From: Mesotoga sp. Brook.08.105.5.1
GTDB taxonomy: Bacteria; Thermotogota; Thermotogae; Petrotogales; Kosmotogaceae
Direction of reading: 5' to 3'
Length of the DNA stretch: 64,000 nucleotides
NCBI RefSeq assembly: GCF_002752635.1
Contig: NZ_AYTW01000005.1
Coordinates: 212,858 to 276,857, forward strand
Shown: positions 1-10,827 of the stretch, piece after piece
Layout of the letters: the number at the start of each line of letters is the position of its first letter
How positions within the stretch are numbered: the stretch's first letter is position 1
The notes under the pieces: model-generated
What the model was told of the DNA's origin: nothing
Seen by the model: the letters and a program-made list of their open reading frames with translations, nothing else
The model's database searches: none
Translations under genes and position numbers: made by a program

Positions 1-1
1 T

Positions 2-1075
2 GAATTGGGGGCGGGAACTGATCCGGTAGAGGGATCGGCACTTTCGATTGCGATAGTTGAGAAACTTTTGGAAAAGTCGAAATTGATCCTCACAACACAT
101 CTGACACCAATTAAGCTCTTTGCTATGGAGCGTTCCGACATTCTTAATGCGAGCGTAGAATTTGATGTTGCCAGCCTTAGACCAACGTATAGGCTCTTGA
201 TGGGAATTCCCGGTTCCTCAAATGCGATAGAGGTTTCAAAGAGACTTGGACTCGCACCGGATATTATCGAAAGAGCTCGATCATATATTGATAGTGATGC
301 AAGAAATCTCGAGGCAGTAATAGGGAAGCTTCATATAGAGAGGTCGACTCTAGAAGAGGAACGAAGAGAACTTCAGAGGACGAAAAAGAATCTTGAATCC
401 AAGAGCAGCGAATTTGAAGACAAGCTTTCAATGATTAAGGAAAAGCGGTATGGAGAGATCAGCAGAGAGATCGCCGATCTTGAGGAAAGACTAGGATCTG
501 TAATAAAGGAAATTGAACGGGCTATTAGCATGTCAAGATCTTCAAATGAAAGAGACAAGGTTACCGCGGTCAAGAGACTTAATGAGCTTAGAAGTGAATT
601 AAAGCGTTTCGGAAGTTCTTCATGTGATGACGGCGATTTTGAGATACCCGAAATCGGCGATACCGTTACGCTTATAGATAGTGGAGCAGAAGGAATCGTC
701 AGTGCAGTCGATGGAGATAGAGTTGTAATTGACTCAGGTAAGATTACGCTGAAGGTCCCGTTTTCAAAAGTGAAAATCATCGGAAGATTGAAGTCGGAAT
801 CAGATGCCTCTTCTCTCGAGTATGTCAGTGAGAGTATGACTCAGGAGATCGATATAAGGGGAAGTGTTACTGAAGACGTTCCTATTATCATTGACAATTT
901 TCTCCAGACTCTCAAGATAAGTGGAACAAAGCAGGGTTGCATAATTCATGGAAAAGGCACTGGAAAACTGGCCGAAGGAGTATGGAGTTACTTGAGACGC
1001 TCAAAGAAAGTTAAGAGCTTCAGGATTGGTGCGCCTTCAGAAGGCGGTAGCGGAGTCACGGTTGTGGAGGTATAA
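2..1075 (+). CDS. mutS2: MutS2 family ATPase/endonuclease, C-terminal part (5' truncated)
   Basis: The window opens inside this gene, which reads in frame from base 2 with no true start. The first residues are the end of the ABC/MutS Walker B motif (ELGAGTD) followed by the THLTPIK switch region. Residues about 95-205 are charged and coiled-coil-like (clamp), about 215-260 form a KOW-like beta segment, and the C-terminus is a Smr nuclease domain with DIRG near residue 280 and HGKGTGKL near 318. The Smr domain separates MutS2 from mismatch-repair MutS. The family binds branched DNA and limits recombination, and in Firmicutes also acts on collided ribosomes. acpS follows after 6 bases, so the two are probably co-transcribed. 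Confidence 0.95.
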   Translation, partial: ELGAGTDPVEGSALSIAIVEKLLEKSKLILTTHLTPIKLFAMERSDILNASVEFDVASLRPTYRLLMGIPGSSNAIEVSKRLGLAPDIIERARSYIDSDARNLEAVIGKLHIERSTLEEERRELQRTKKNLESKSSEFEDKLSMIKEKRYGEISREIADLEERLGSVIKEIERAISMSRSSNERDKVTAVKRLNELRSELKRFGSSSCDDGDFEIPEIGDTVTLIDSGAEGIVSAVDGDRVVIDSGKITLKVPFSKVKIIGRLKSESDASSLEYVSESMTQEIDIRGSVTEDVPIIIDNFLQTLKISGTKQGCIIHGKGTGKLAEGVWSYLRRSKKVKSFRIGAPSEGGSGVTVVEV

Positions 1076-1081
1076 GCAAGA

Positions 1082-4546
<3,465 letters not shown>

Positions 4547-4602
4547 CCACAAACGGTTATAATTGACTGTAGTTAGATTTAATTGCCTTTGAGGTGATAT
4601 AG

Positions 4603-5475
4603 TTGCTCAGGAGCATGACCGGATATGCGAGGGTCGAAAAGGCTCTTCGCGGCGTAAACGCATTCGTGGAACTGAAAACAGTCAATTCGAAGTATTTGAA
4701 TGTCGATATAAACATAGGAGATGCTTTCTCTGAGCTAGAAATGAGAGCAAGTAGGTTTATAAAGGAAAACCTCAAAAGAGGGACGGTTAGAGCAAAGATC
4801 GACATATCTCTTGAGGACAGCGATGATCTTCTCCAGCCTGACTATGGTATAGCCTCCTCGATTTTCAACTCTCTGAAAACGATTAAGGACCGTTTTGAAC
4901 TAGCCGGTGAGGTTTCTGTCGATTCGATGGCCAGGTTCAAGGAGATTTTCAGGAGCAGACCTTCTGAAGACCTCGCAGACAAAATTTGGAGTGTTATTGA
5001 AGAACTGCTTATTGAAGCTTTGGATCAGCTCAACGCAGACAGAGAAAGGGAGGGGCAGAACCTTGCTCTAGCGATGAGCGAGTATCTTAATAGACTTGAA
5101 GCTATTGCTAATGAGCTTCTTACTAGTTCTGAGGACATGGTTCTGTACTATCGCGACTTCCTGAAGAAGAGAATCGAGACGATTTTTGAAGGTCAGTTTG
5201 ACGAGAACAGATTGGAGCAGGAGGTAGCGCTTCTAGCTGAAAGGGCCGATATATCGGAGGAAATCGTAAGGTTGCACTCTCATCTGAAGTCGTTCAGGGG
5301 AGTTATGCGAACTGACAAAGAGAGTGGAGTGCAGATGGACTTCATTTGCCAGGAGATGCATCGAGAGCTTTCAACCATTGCATCGAAATCGAAGAAGCTT
5401 GCGATAACAAATCTTTCCATCGAAGGTAGAACACTGGTCAATAAGCTTAGAGAACAAGTTCAGAACATAGAGTAG
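4603..5475 (+). CDS. YicC/YloC family endoribonuclease
   Basis: 290 aa with the family N-terminus (RSMTGYAR) and the C-terminal DUF1732 region (EEIVRLHSHL near residue 222, DFICQEMHRE near 247). YicC proteins are reported endoribonucleases acting in RNA turnover. TTG start at 4603 behind GAGGTGAT at 4591-4598. The order yicC-remA-gmk-rpoZ is widely conserved in Gram-positive and related bacteria, which supports the call. A TATAAT-like hexamer around 4558-4563 may be the -10 of the operon. Confidence 0.92.
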   Translation: MLRSMTGYARVEKALRGVNAFVELKTVNSKYLNVDINIGDAFSELEMRASRFIKENLKRGTVRAKIDISLEDSDDLLQPDYGIASSIFNSLKTIKDRFELAGEVSVDSMARFKEIFRSRPSEDLADKIWSVIEELLIEALDQLNADREREGQNLALAMSEYLNRLEAIANELLTSSEDMVLYYRDFLKKRIETIFEGQFDENRLEQEVALLAERADISEEIVRLHSHLKSFRGVMRTDKESGVQMDFICQEMHRELSTIASKSKKLAITNLSIEGRTLVNKLREQVQNIE

Positions 5476-5487
5476 GAGGTGTTTCAC

Positions 5488-5787
5488 TTGTACGGACTCA
5501 TTAATGTTGGGTTCGGAAACGTAATCATAGGTGACAGAGTTATCGCGATAGTCAATCCCGAATCCGCGCCGCTGAAAAGGCTCAAGGAAGTTGCAAAAGA
5601 CGAAGGAAAGCTTATCGATGCCACTTATGGAAGAAAGACCAGGGCAATCGTCATCACCGATAGTAACCACATAATTCTTTCAGCTATTCAACCCGAGACG
5701 ATCGCTTCCAGATTCATGCAGACTTTCAGCGATATTGAGAAGCTTCTGGAAGACATAAGGGTTTCTGGACAGAGCTTTGAAGAATGA
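5488..5787 (+). CDS. remA: RemA/DUF370 family DNA-binding regulator
   Basis: 99 aa from TTG 5488. The upstream in-frame GTG at 5479 lies inside the AGGAGGTG ribosome site (5474-5481), so it is rejected. Family motifs are INVGFGN at the start, [10 protein letters not shown] and [16 protein letters not shown]. In Bacillus RemA is a ring-forming DNA-binding activator of matrix genes; elsewhere its targets are unknown, and no matrix genes are seen here. Located between yicC and gmk as in many genomes; it overlaps gmk by 4 bases (ATGA). Confidence 0.9.
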   Translation: MYGLINVGFGNVIIGDRVIAIVNPESAPLKRLKEVAKDEGKLIDATYGRKTRAIVITDSNHIILSAIQPETIASRFMQTFSDIEKLLEDIRVSGQSFEE

Positions 5788-6401
5788 AAGGCATAGTTTT
5801 TGTGATTAGCGGCCCTTCAGGGGCGGGAAAGACCTCAATACTGAAGGTAGTGCTTGAGGCCAACAGCGATCTTGATTTTTCGGTTTCTTATGCTACAAGA
5901 AAGAGACGCCCGACAGAAGTCGATGGGAAAGACTACATATTCGTGACGCAAGATGAATTCAGAAGACTTATAGAAGAAGAGGAGTTTCTGGAGTGGGCCA
6001 AGGTTCATGGGAATCACTATGGAACATCCAGAACACAAGTTAGAAAGAGTGTTGATTCGGGTAGAGATATTTTGCTGGATGTAGATATTCAGGGAGCGAT
6101 GTCAGTAATGAGGGAGCTTACAGACGCAGTCTATATATTTGTGGCTCCACCCTCTTATGGTGAGCTGGTCAAGCGTCTCGAAGCGAGGGGAACCGAGAAC
6201 ACCGAATCGCTCAAGGTTAGGCTGGAAGATGCGAAGTGGGAACTAGAACAGGTAAAACACTTTCAGTATCTTGTTGTTAACGATAACTTAAACCACTCGG
6301 TAAATCAACTTGAGGCTATCATCACCGCAGCAAGGCTCCGTGTTGATAGAATCGTGAAAGAAAAGGGAGAAAGATTCCTGTTTGAGGAGAAAACCACATG
6401 A
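5784..6401 (+). CDS. gmk: Guanylate kinase
   Basis: 205 aa, converts GMP and ATP to GDP and ADP. The P-loop GPSGAGKTS is at residues 9-17, followed by the GMP-binding segment with [17 protein letters not shown] and the [13 protein letters not shown] strand ([10 protein letters not shown]). Length is typical. Starts on the remA stop (ATGA) and overlaps rpoZ by 4 bases, so the three are translationally coupled. Confidence 0.97.
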   Translation: MKGIVFVISGPSGAGKTSILKVVLEANSDLDFSVSYATRKRRPTEVDGKDYIFVTQDEFRRLIEEEEFLEWAKVHGNHYGTSRTQVRKSVDSGRDILLDVDIQGAMSVMRELTDAVYIFVAPPSYGELVKRLEARGTENTESLKVRLEDAKWELEQVKHFQYLVVNDNLNHSVNQLEAIITAARLRVDRIVKEKGERFLFEEKTT

Positions 6402-6631
6402 TAATCAATTATGATTTGCTTTTGAAGAGAATAAGGCACAAGTATGCAATTCCTGTGGCTGCTGCTAAGAGAGCGGAAGACCTTGAGGACTTTGGCCGCC
6501 CAAAGCTTGATGCAGCAACGGTAAGGGCTGCAGGCGATAAGATCACCGTAGCGTTGAAGGAGCTAGAAGAAGGATACATCAGGATAAGAAATGAGGAAAT
6601 GCTGATGATCCTTGTACCGAAAGTTAAGTAA
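6398..6631 (+). CDS. rpoZ: RNA polymerase omega subunit
   Basis: 77 aa small omega subunit that helps assemble beta'. The N-terminal helix (INYDLLLKRI) and AAAKRAEDLE segment match the family; the typical gmk-rpoZ order supports the call. ATG overlaps the gmk TGA by 4 bases. The gene ends about 50 bases before the strong tRNA promoter, so the operon probably ends or reads through into the tRNA-rpl cluster. Confidence 0.88.
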   Translation: MIINYDLLLKRIRHKYAIPVAAAKRAEDLEDFGRPKLDAATVRAAGDKITVALKELEEGYIRIRNEEMLMILVPKVK

Positions 6632-6681
6632 CCGGATCACTTCATGTTCGGGCAAACGCAGAAAATACTTTATTTGCCTTG

Positions 6682-6710
6682 TTGACAGGGATAAGGTCAT
6701 TAGATATAAT
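6682..6710 (+). promoter_or_regulatory. Consensus sigma-A promoter for the tRNA-rpmG-secE-nusG-rpl cluster
   Basis: TTGACA at 6682-6687 and TATAAT at 6705-6710 with a 17-base spacer: both hexamers are perfect. The tRNA-Thr 5' end is 16 bases past the -10, so transcription should start just before the tRNA. No terminator is seen between here and the L10 leader attenuator, so rpmG-secE-nusG-rplKA probably share this promoter. Confidence 0.9.
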
Positions 6711-6726
6711 AAGTATCGTGCGTCGG

Positions 6727-6802
6727 GCCAACGTAGCTCAATCGGAAGAGCGGCTGATTTGTAATCAGCAGGTTGGGGGTTCAAGTCCCTTCGTTGGCTC
6801 CA
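6727..6802 (+). tRNA. tRNA-Thr (TGT anticodon), CCA encoded
   Basis: 76 bases with a 7-bp acceptor stem (GCCAACG with CGTTGGC), the anticodon stem-loop CTGATTTGTAATCAG (anticodon TGT, reads ACA/ACG), a GGTTCAAGTCC T-loop and an encoded 3' CCA at 6800-6802. It is the first gene after the consensus promoter and must be cut from a longer transcript with the tRNA-Tyr. Confidence 0.96.
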
Positions 6803-6818
6803 TAGGTTAACTATCGGT

Positions 6819-6905
6819 GGTAAGGTGCCCGAGTGGTCAAAGGGGGCGGACTGTAAATCCGCTGGCGGAATGCCTTCGGTGGTTCAAACCCACCCCTTAC
6901 CACCA
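6819..6905 (+). tRNA. tRNA-Tyr (GTA anticodon), CCA encoded
   Basis: 87 bases, a class II tRNA with a long variable arm. Acceptor stem GGTAAGG pairs with CCTTACC, the anticodon loop contains CTGTAAA (anticodon GTA), the T-loop is GGTTCAAACC and CCA is encoded at 6903-6905. It is 16 bases after tRNA-Thr and 29 bases before rpmG. Confidence 0.96.
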
Positions 6906-6934
6906 TTAATTTTGCTACTGTTGAGGTGCAAGCA

Positions 6935-7102
6935 ATGGCAAAGAAAACTAAGGGAAATAAGGTTCTTGTAACGTTGAAATGTTCTGAGTGCGGTACTAGA
7001 AACTATTACAGGTTCAAGAACCGCCAGAAGAAGTATAAGCTGGACACGAGCAAGTACTGTCCAAAGTGCAGAAAGCATACCGAGCACAAAGAATCGAAGT
7101 AA
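6935..7102 (+). CDS. rpmG: 50S ribosomal protein L33
   Basis: 55 aa starting with MAKKTKGNKV. Contains two Cys pairs (CSEC near residue 16 and CPKC near 42), i.e. the zinc-binding C+ form of L33, and ends HTEHKESK. RBS TTGAGGTG lies about 7 bases upstream. The rpmG-secE-nusG order is the classic bacterial arrangement. Confidence 0.95.
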   Translation: MAKKTKGNKVLVTLKCSECGTRNYYRFKNRQKKYKLDTSKYCPKCRKHTEHKESK

Positions 7103-7137
7103 GGTTGAGTCGTTTCAACTGAGTCAGGAGGAATCCC

Positions 7138-7344
7138 ATGGCCAAGGCAAAGTTTTGGAAGTTCCTTTCCGAAGTAAAGAGCGAAGTTAAGAAGGTGACA
7201 TGGCCTAACAGGGAGCAGATGATTTCGTCTACAGGTGCCGTGCTCGTCATTCTGGTAGTGGCGGGAGCTTTTCTTGCTCTTCTAGATATTCTCTTTACTA
7301 ATGTAATCGGGTCGCTTCTCAATTTCTTGACAGGCGCCGTTTAA
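7138..7344 (+). CDS. secE: Preprotein translocase subunit SecE
   Basis: 68 aa with the amphipathic cytoplasmic helix (FLSEVKSEVKKVTWPNR) and one transmembrane helix at about residues 33-58. This is the short single-span SecE that clamps SecY in the translocon. The VTWPNR motif is the family signature. AGGAGG lies upstream of ATG 7138, and nusG follows after 25 bases. Confidence 0.96.
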   Translation: MAKAKFWKFLSEVKSEVKKVTWPNREQMISSTGAVLVILVVAGAFLALLDILFTNVIGSLLNFLTGAV

Positions 7345-7369
7345 TGCTGTTCTACGTTGGTGATTGACT

Positions 7370-8437
7370 GTGCGAAAGAGATGGTTCATAATTCAGACTT
7401 ACTCTGGTCTCGAAAACTCTATCAGAGAGGCAATTCAGATTAAGATAGAGTCTTTCGGTGTTTCGCACATGTTTGGCAAGATCCTTGTGCCGGAAGAGAC
7501 GAAACTTGATAGAACCAATGTCGCTGCCGAGAAGTATATTGTCCCCGCCAACGCCAGGCTTCTTGTTAAGGACAATCAGGATGTAGCAAAAGGTGACCCT
7601 GTCGCTGAAGAAGTAGAAATAAAGGTGAAAAACGACGGTACGGTGGCGGAAGTAAAGAACTACCGAGTTATCTTTATTGAAACTGCCGATAGGCGATATA
7701 CGAAGACTTACTACATTCCCGAAAGCGCAAAAATTGAGACCGGAATAAAAATGGGTGCGAGGATAAGGCAGGGAATGCCTCTTGCAAAGCAAGGTGAGTA
7801 CTTCTGTGAGCTGGATGGAAAGATAGTATATACACAGAAGATGAAGCGCATCGTTGTTGAAAAAGAGAACGGCGAAGAAGATGTCTATCTTGTTCACCCC
7901 GATTGTTATGACGCCAAGGTAGCTAAGAAGGGTAATCTTGTGAAGCGCGGACAGTTGTTTGGAGATACAAGGAAGATCTTTTCCAAGACTGAGGGAAGGA
8001 TCGAGATTTCCGATCTCCCTGGACGGAAAGAGATAAAGATCTTCAAAATCATCCGGACAAGATTGTATCCTGGATATGTATTCATTGAGATGATAATGAA
8101 CGAAGAGACGTGGAATCTCGTCAAGAATACTCCGAACGTCGTGAACTTCGTTTCTGTAGGTGGACAGCCTGTGCAGCTTAAGGAAAAGGAAATAAAGGCT
8201 CTGCTCAGATTAGTCGGTATTGAAGAGTATGAAGAGCACTCAGGTGGTCCTGTCAAGATTGAAGTTGAGTTTGATATCGGAGAGGTCGTCAGAATTAATA
8301 CAGGTCCGTTTGAGGACTTTGTTGGAAAAGTGACGGGTCTCGATCCTGAAAGACAGGAACTGAAAGTCGTTGTGAGCATTTTCGGAAGAGAAACACCGGT
8401 TATCCTCAGCTTATCTGAGGTTGAAAGAATCGTCTAG
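7370..8437 (+). CDS. nusG: Transcription factor NusG with a Thermotogota-type insertion
   Basis: 355 aa, about twice the usual NusG length. The NGN domain starts with RWFIIQTYSG and is interrupted near residue 50 by about 175 residues rich in beta strand. It resumes with RLYPGYVFIEM near residue 228, followed by a KOW domain (VRINTGPFEDFVGKV, about 305 on). Such an insertion is known in Thermotoga NusG. NusG binds the polymerase clamp and links it to Rho or the ribosome. GTG 7370 is preferred because GGTGAT at 7359-7364 is 5 bases away; TTG 7364 overlaps it. Confidence 0.96.
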   Translation: MRKRWFIIQTYSGLENSIREAIQIKIESFGVSHMFGKILVPEETKLDRTNVAAEKYIVPANARLLVKDNQDVAKGDPVAEEVEIKVKNDGTVAEVKNYRVIFIETADRRYTKTYYIPESAKIETGIKMGARIRQGMPLAKQGEYFCELDGKIVYTQKMKRIVVEKENGEEDVYLVHPDCYDAKVAKKGNLVKRGQLFGDTRKIFSKTEGRIEISDLPGRKEIKIFKIIRTRLYPGYVFIEMIMNEETWNLVKNTPNVVNFVSVGGQPVQLKEKEIKALLRLVGIEEYEEHSGGPVKIEVEFDIGEVVRINTGPFEDFVGKVTGLDPERQELKVVVSIFGRETPVILSLSEVERIV

Positions 8438-8492
8438 TCTACTAGAAAGAGTGGGAGGGCATAGCCCGTTAACCACAAGGAGGTAAGTAAAT

Positions 8493-8918
8493 ATGTCTAA
8501 GAAGGTCATTGCCCAAATCAAGCTTCAGCTTGAAGCGGGGAAGGCAACGCCAGCGCCTCCAGTTGGACCGGCTCTCGGTCAACATGGAGTGAATATTATG
8601 GGGTTCTGCAAGCAGTTCAATGCAGAGACTTCTGACAGAGCCGGTATGGTGTTACCGGTTGTTATTTCGGTATATGCCGACAGATCCTTCAGCTTCATCC
8701 TCAAGACTCCACCTGCTAGTTTCTTGCTGCTTAGGGCAGCCGGAATACAAAAGGGTTCAGGAGTGCCCAATAGAGACAAAGTTGGGAAGGTTACCAGAGC
8801 ACAGCTTGAGGAGATTGCGAAGATCAAGATGCCTGATCTCAACGCCAGAACAGTAGATGCCGCTGCGAAAATTATCGCTGGAACAGCTCGCAATATGGGC
8901 ATCGAAATCGTAGGTTGA
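8493..8918 (+). CDS. rplK: 50S ribosomal protein L11
   Basis: 141 aa with the L11 N-terminal proline-rich segment ([18 protein letters not shown]) and the C-terminal rRNA-binding domain. It forms the GTPase-associated centre on 23S rRNA. Start ATG 8493 after AAGGAGGT. rplA follows after 12 bases. Confidence 0.98.
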   Translation: MSKKVIAQIKLQLEAGKATPAPPVGPALGQHGVNIMGFCKQFNAETSDRAGMVLPVVISVYADRSFSFILKTPPASFLLLRAAGIQKGSGVPNRDKVGKVTRAQLEEIAKIKMPDLNARTVDAAAKIIAGTARNMGIEIVG

Positions 8919-8930
8919 GGAGGGGTTTAA

Positions 8931-9629
8931 ATGCCGGTTAGATCAAAGAGATATATTCAGGCGAGGAAATCCGTTGACAGAAATAAGGTTTACTCTGTGG
9001 AGGATTCAATCGAGCTTTTGAAGAGTTTTCCGCCGACAAAGTTTGACGAAACGGTTGAGATGCACATAAAGCTCGGGATAGATCCAGCCAAATCAGATCA
9101 ACAGGTCAGAGGTACTATCTCTCTTCCTAACGGAACTGGAAAGGATGTTAGGGTTCTAGTGTTTGCGAAGGGGGAGCAGGCAGAAGTTGCCAAGCAGGCT
9201 GGCGCGGATTTCGTTGGATCCGACGATTTGGTTCAGCAGATTCAGGGTGGCTGGACCGATTTCGATGTCGCGATAGCTACTCCAGACATGATGAGAGACA
9301 TAGGTAGATTGGGGAAAGTCCTGGGACCCCGGGGTCTGATGCCGTCCCCGAAAGCAGGAACTGTGACAACAGACGTTGAAGATGCCGTGAAGGGTTTTAA
9401 GGCAGGCAGGATCGAAGTCAAGAACGACAAGACCGGTAATCTACATCTGCCCGTTGGAAAGAAGTCGTTTGACAAGGAGAAGCTTCGCGAAAACTTCGTT
9501 TCAGCTCTCGATCAAATAATGAAGATGAAGCCATCCGGTTCAAAAGGAAGGTTTGTTCAAAAGGTATTCCTCACTACAACCATGGGTGCAGGAATAAAGG
9601 TCTACTTTGTTAAAGAAACCGAGAAATAG
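8931..9629 (+). CDS. rplA: 50S ribosomal protein L1
   Basis: 232 aa, standard length, forming the L1 stalk. Family motifs include [15 protein letters not shown] near residue 130 and the TTMGAGIKV tail. Paired with rplK as usual. In many bacteria L1 represses its own operon by binding the mRNA leader; I see no clear L1 leader here. Confidence 0.98.
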   Translation: MPVRSKRYIQARKSVDRNKVYSVEDSIELLKSFPPTKFDETVEMHIKLGIDPAKSDQQVRGTISLPNGTGKDVRVLVFAKGEQAEVAKQAGADFVGSDDLVQQIQGGWTDFDVAIATPDMMRDIGRLGKVLGPRGLMPSPKAGTVTTDVEDAVKGFKAGRIEVKNDKTGNLHLPVGKKSFDKEKLRENFVSALDQIMKMKPSGSKGRFVQKVFLTTTMGAGIKVYFVKETEK

Positions 9630-9633
9630 CTTA

Positions 9634-9760
9634 AGATACCCAAGCATATATGTACTCACTGCCAAAGACAGTAGGTTATTAAGAGCGTAAGCCACCTACC
9701 GAGGTAAGTAGAAGTGAATGCCTTCTGCGGCCTCGATTTGGGGCCGCTTTTTTGAAAGGA
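9634..9760 (+). ncRNA. Ribosomal L10 leader (autoregulatory mRNA element) for rplJL
   Basis: The 133-base gap before rplJ holds the segments expected of an L10 leader: the paired region around GACAGTAGGT and CCACCTACCGAGG (about 9666-9702), then a terminator hairpin just before the rplJ ribosome site. In this RNA family the L10-(L12)n complex binds the kink-turn to lower rplJL expression. Position and motifs support the call; the fold was done by eye. Confidence 0.75.
9727..9753 (+). terminator. Attenuator hairpin before rplJ
   Basis: Stem GCGGCCTC (9727-9734) with GGGGCCGC (9740-9747), five-base loop, followed by TTTTTT (9748-9753). It ends directly before the rplJ Shine-Dalgarno, so it looks like the regulated terminator of the L10 leader rather than a plain gene end. 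Confidence 0.85.
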
Positions 9761-9770
9761 GGTGCAAGAA

Positions 9771-10313
9771 GTGCTAACCAGAGAAAGAAAGGAAGAGATC
9801 GTTGAGAGCCTAACAGAAGCCTACAAAAAGTCTTCATTGATTCTGTTCGCCGACTACAAGGGTATGAAGGTTGACGGTATCACTGCTTTCAGGGACAAGC
9901 TCTACGAAAAGTACGACGATAGAGCTCAGTTCACAATAAAGAAGAATACATTGGTCAGGCTTGCTCTGAACAAGGCCGGGTTCGACGAGAGTGAATGGAA
10001 AGAGTCAATCATCGGAACTACGGCGGTACTGACTGTCGAGGACGAAGACCCGGTCTCGGCGCTAAAGATAATCACTGAGTTTAACAAGAATAACAAGACC
10101 CTTCCGTTGATAAAATCAGGGTATCTTGAAGGCAGATACTTTGCCGGCAGCCAGGCTTCTGAGTTGGCGAAGCTTCCGTCTAGAGATCAGTTGATCGCAA
10201 TGGTCGTTGGAGGATTCGCCGCCCCGATAACCGGTCTTGTATATACTCTGAACGGAATATTGACAAAGTTCCTGTATGCTCTAAATGCAATTAAGGATAA
10301 AAAAGCTGAATGA
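9771..10313 (+). CDS. rplJ: 50S ribosomal protein L10
   Basis: 180 aa from GTG 9771. The GTG at 9762 is part of the AAAGGAGGTG ribosome site and is rejected. L10 anchors L7/L12 dimers; the ALNAIKDKK tail is the C-terminal helix that binds them. The LILFADYKG strand and IKKNTLVRLAL motif match the family. Expressed with rplL behind the L10 leader. Confidence 0.97.
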   Translation: MLTRERKEEIVESLTEAYKKSSLILFADYKGMKVDGITAFRDKLYEKYDDRAQFTIKKNTLVRLALNKAGFDESEWKESIIGTTAVLTVEDEDPVSALKIITEFNKNNKTLPLIKSGYLEGRYFAGSQASELAKLPSRDQLIAMVVGGFAAPITGLVYTLNGILTKFLYALNAIKDKKAE

Positions 10314-10334
10314 TTCAGGTGGAGGTGTGGTAAG

Positions 10335-10721
10335 ATGACTAAGGAAGAACTTATAAGCGCAATAAAAGAAATGACAGTTTCAGAACTTTCGGAACTGGTG
10401 AAAGCACTTGAAGATGAATTTGGAGTCAGTGCAGCAGCACCTATGGCAGTTGCAGCAGGGCCTGTAGCGGGCGGAGCAGCGGTCGAGGAAGAAGAGGAGC
10501 AGTCTGAATTCAAGGTTGTTTTGAAGTCTTTTGGGGCTAAGAAAATCGATGTCATTAAAGTCGTTAGAACAATTACCGGACTCGGACTCAAGGAAGCAAA
10601 GGATCTTGTTGAAAAGGCCGGCAGTCCAGAGGGTGTTGTGAAGGAGAACCTTCCGAAAGCGGAGGCAGAAGAACTGAAGAAGCAGCTCGAAGAGGCTGGC
10701 GCCGAAGTCGAACTGAAGTAA
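10335..10721 (+). CDS. rplL: 50S ribosomal protein L7/L12
   Basis: 128 aa: N-terminal dimerisation helices, an Ala/Gly/Val-rich hinge (about residues 35-52) and the C-terminal factor-binding domain ([20 protein letters not shown] near 76-95). Recruits translation GTPases. RBS GGAGGTG is upstream; it is followed by a promoter-plus-hairpin spacer before rpoB. Confidence 0.98.
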   Translation: MTKEELISAIKEMTVSELSELVKALEDEFGVSAAAPMAVAAGPVAGGAAVEEEEEQSEFKVVLKSFGAKKIDVIKVVRTITGLGLKEAKDLVEKAGSPEGVVKENLPKAEAEELKKQLEEAGAEVELK

Positions 10722-10729
10722 TTGGGCAA

Positions 10730-10757
10730 TTGTCTGGTTACATATTGTCTGTATAAT
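10730..10757 (+). promoter_or_regulatory. Possible secondary promoter upstream of rpoB
   Basis: TTGTCT (10730-10735) and TATAAT (10752-10757), 16-base spacer, just after rplL. It would give rpoBC a supply independent of the L10 leader. The -10 is perfect, the -35 is weaker. Confidence 0.5.
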
Positions 10758-10763
10758 AAATAC

Positions 10764-10797
10764 ACCCACATCAGGGATGATGCTCTGATGTGGGTTT
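10764..10797 (+). terminator. Hairpin between rplL and rpoB (partial terminator/processing site)
   Basis: A perfect 10-bp stem, CCCACATCAG (10765-10774) with CTGATGTGGG (10785-10794), followed only by TTT. The weak T-tract suggests partial termination or an RNase site that sets the ratio of L12 to polymerase subunits, as is typical of the rplL-rpoB junction. Confidence 0.7.
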
Positions 10798-10827
10798 GGT
10801 GTGCTCAAACATACGAGAGGTGATCTG

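Noticed and set aside
5479..5487. GTG at 5479 as remA start
   Set aside because: It is part of the AGGAGGTG ribosome site; TTG 5488 fits the family N-terminus.
7352..7897. A 181-aa minus-strand reading frame opposite nusG
   Set aside because: It mirrors the NusG codons and has no promoter, ribosome site or family-like sequence.
9762..9770. GTG at 9762 as rplJ start
   Set aside because: It is inside the AAAGGAGGTG ribosome site; GTG 9771 has correct spacing and gives the usual L10 length.
10187..10771. A 194-aa Ser/Ala-rich minus-strand frame opposite rplL
   Set aside because: Low-complexity antisense of the L7/L12 hinge and C-terminal domain; no support for expression.
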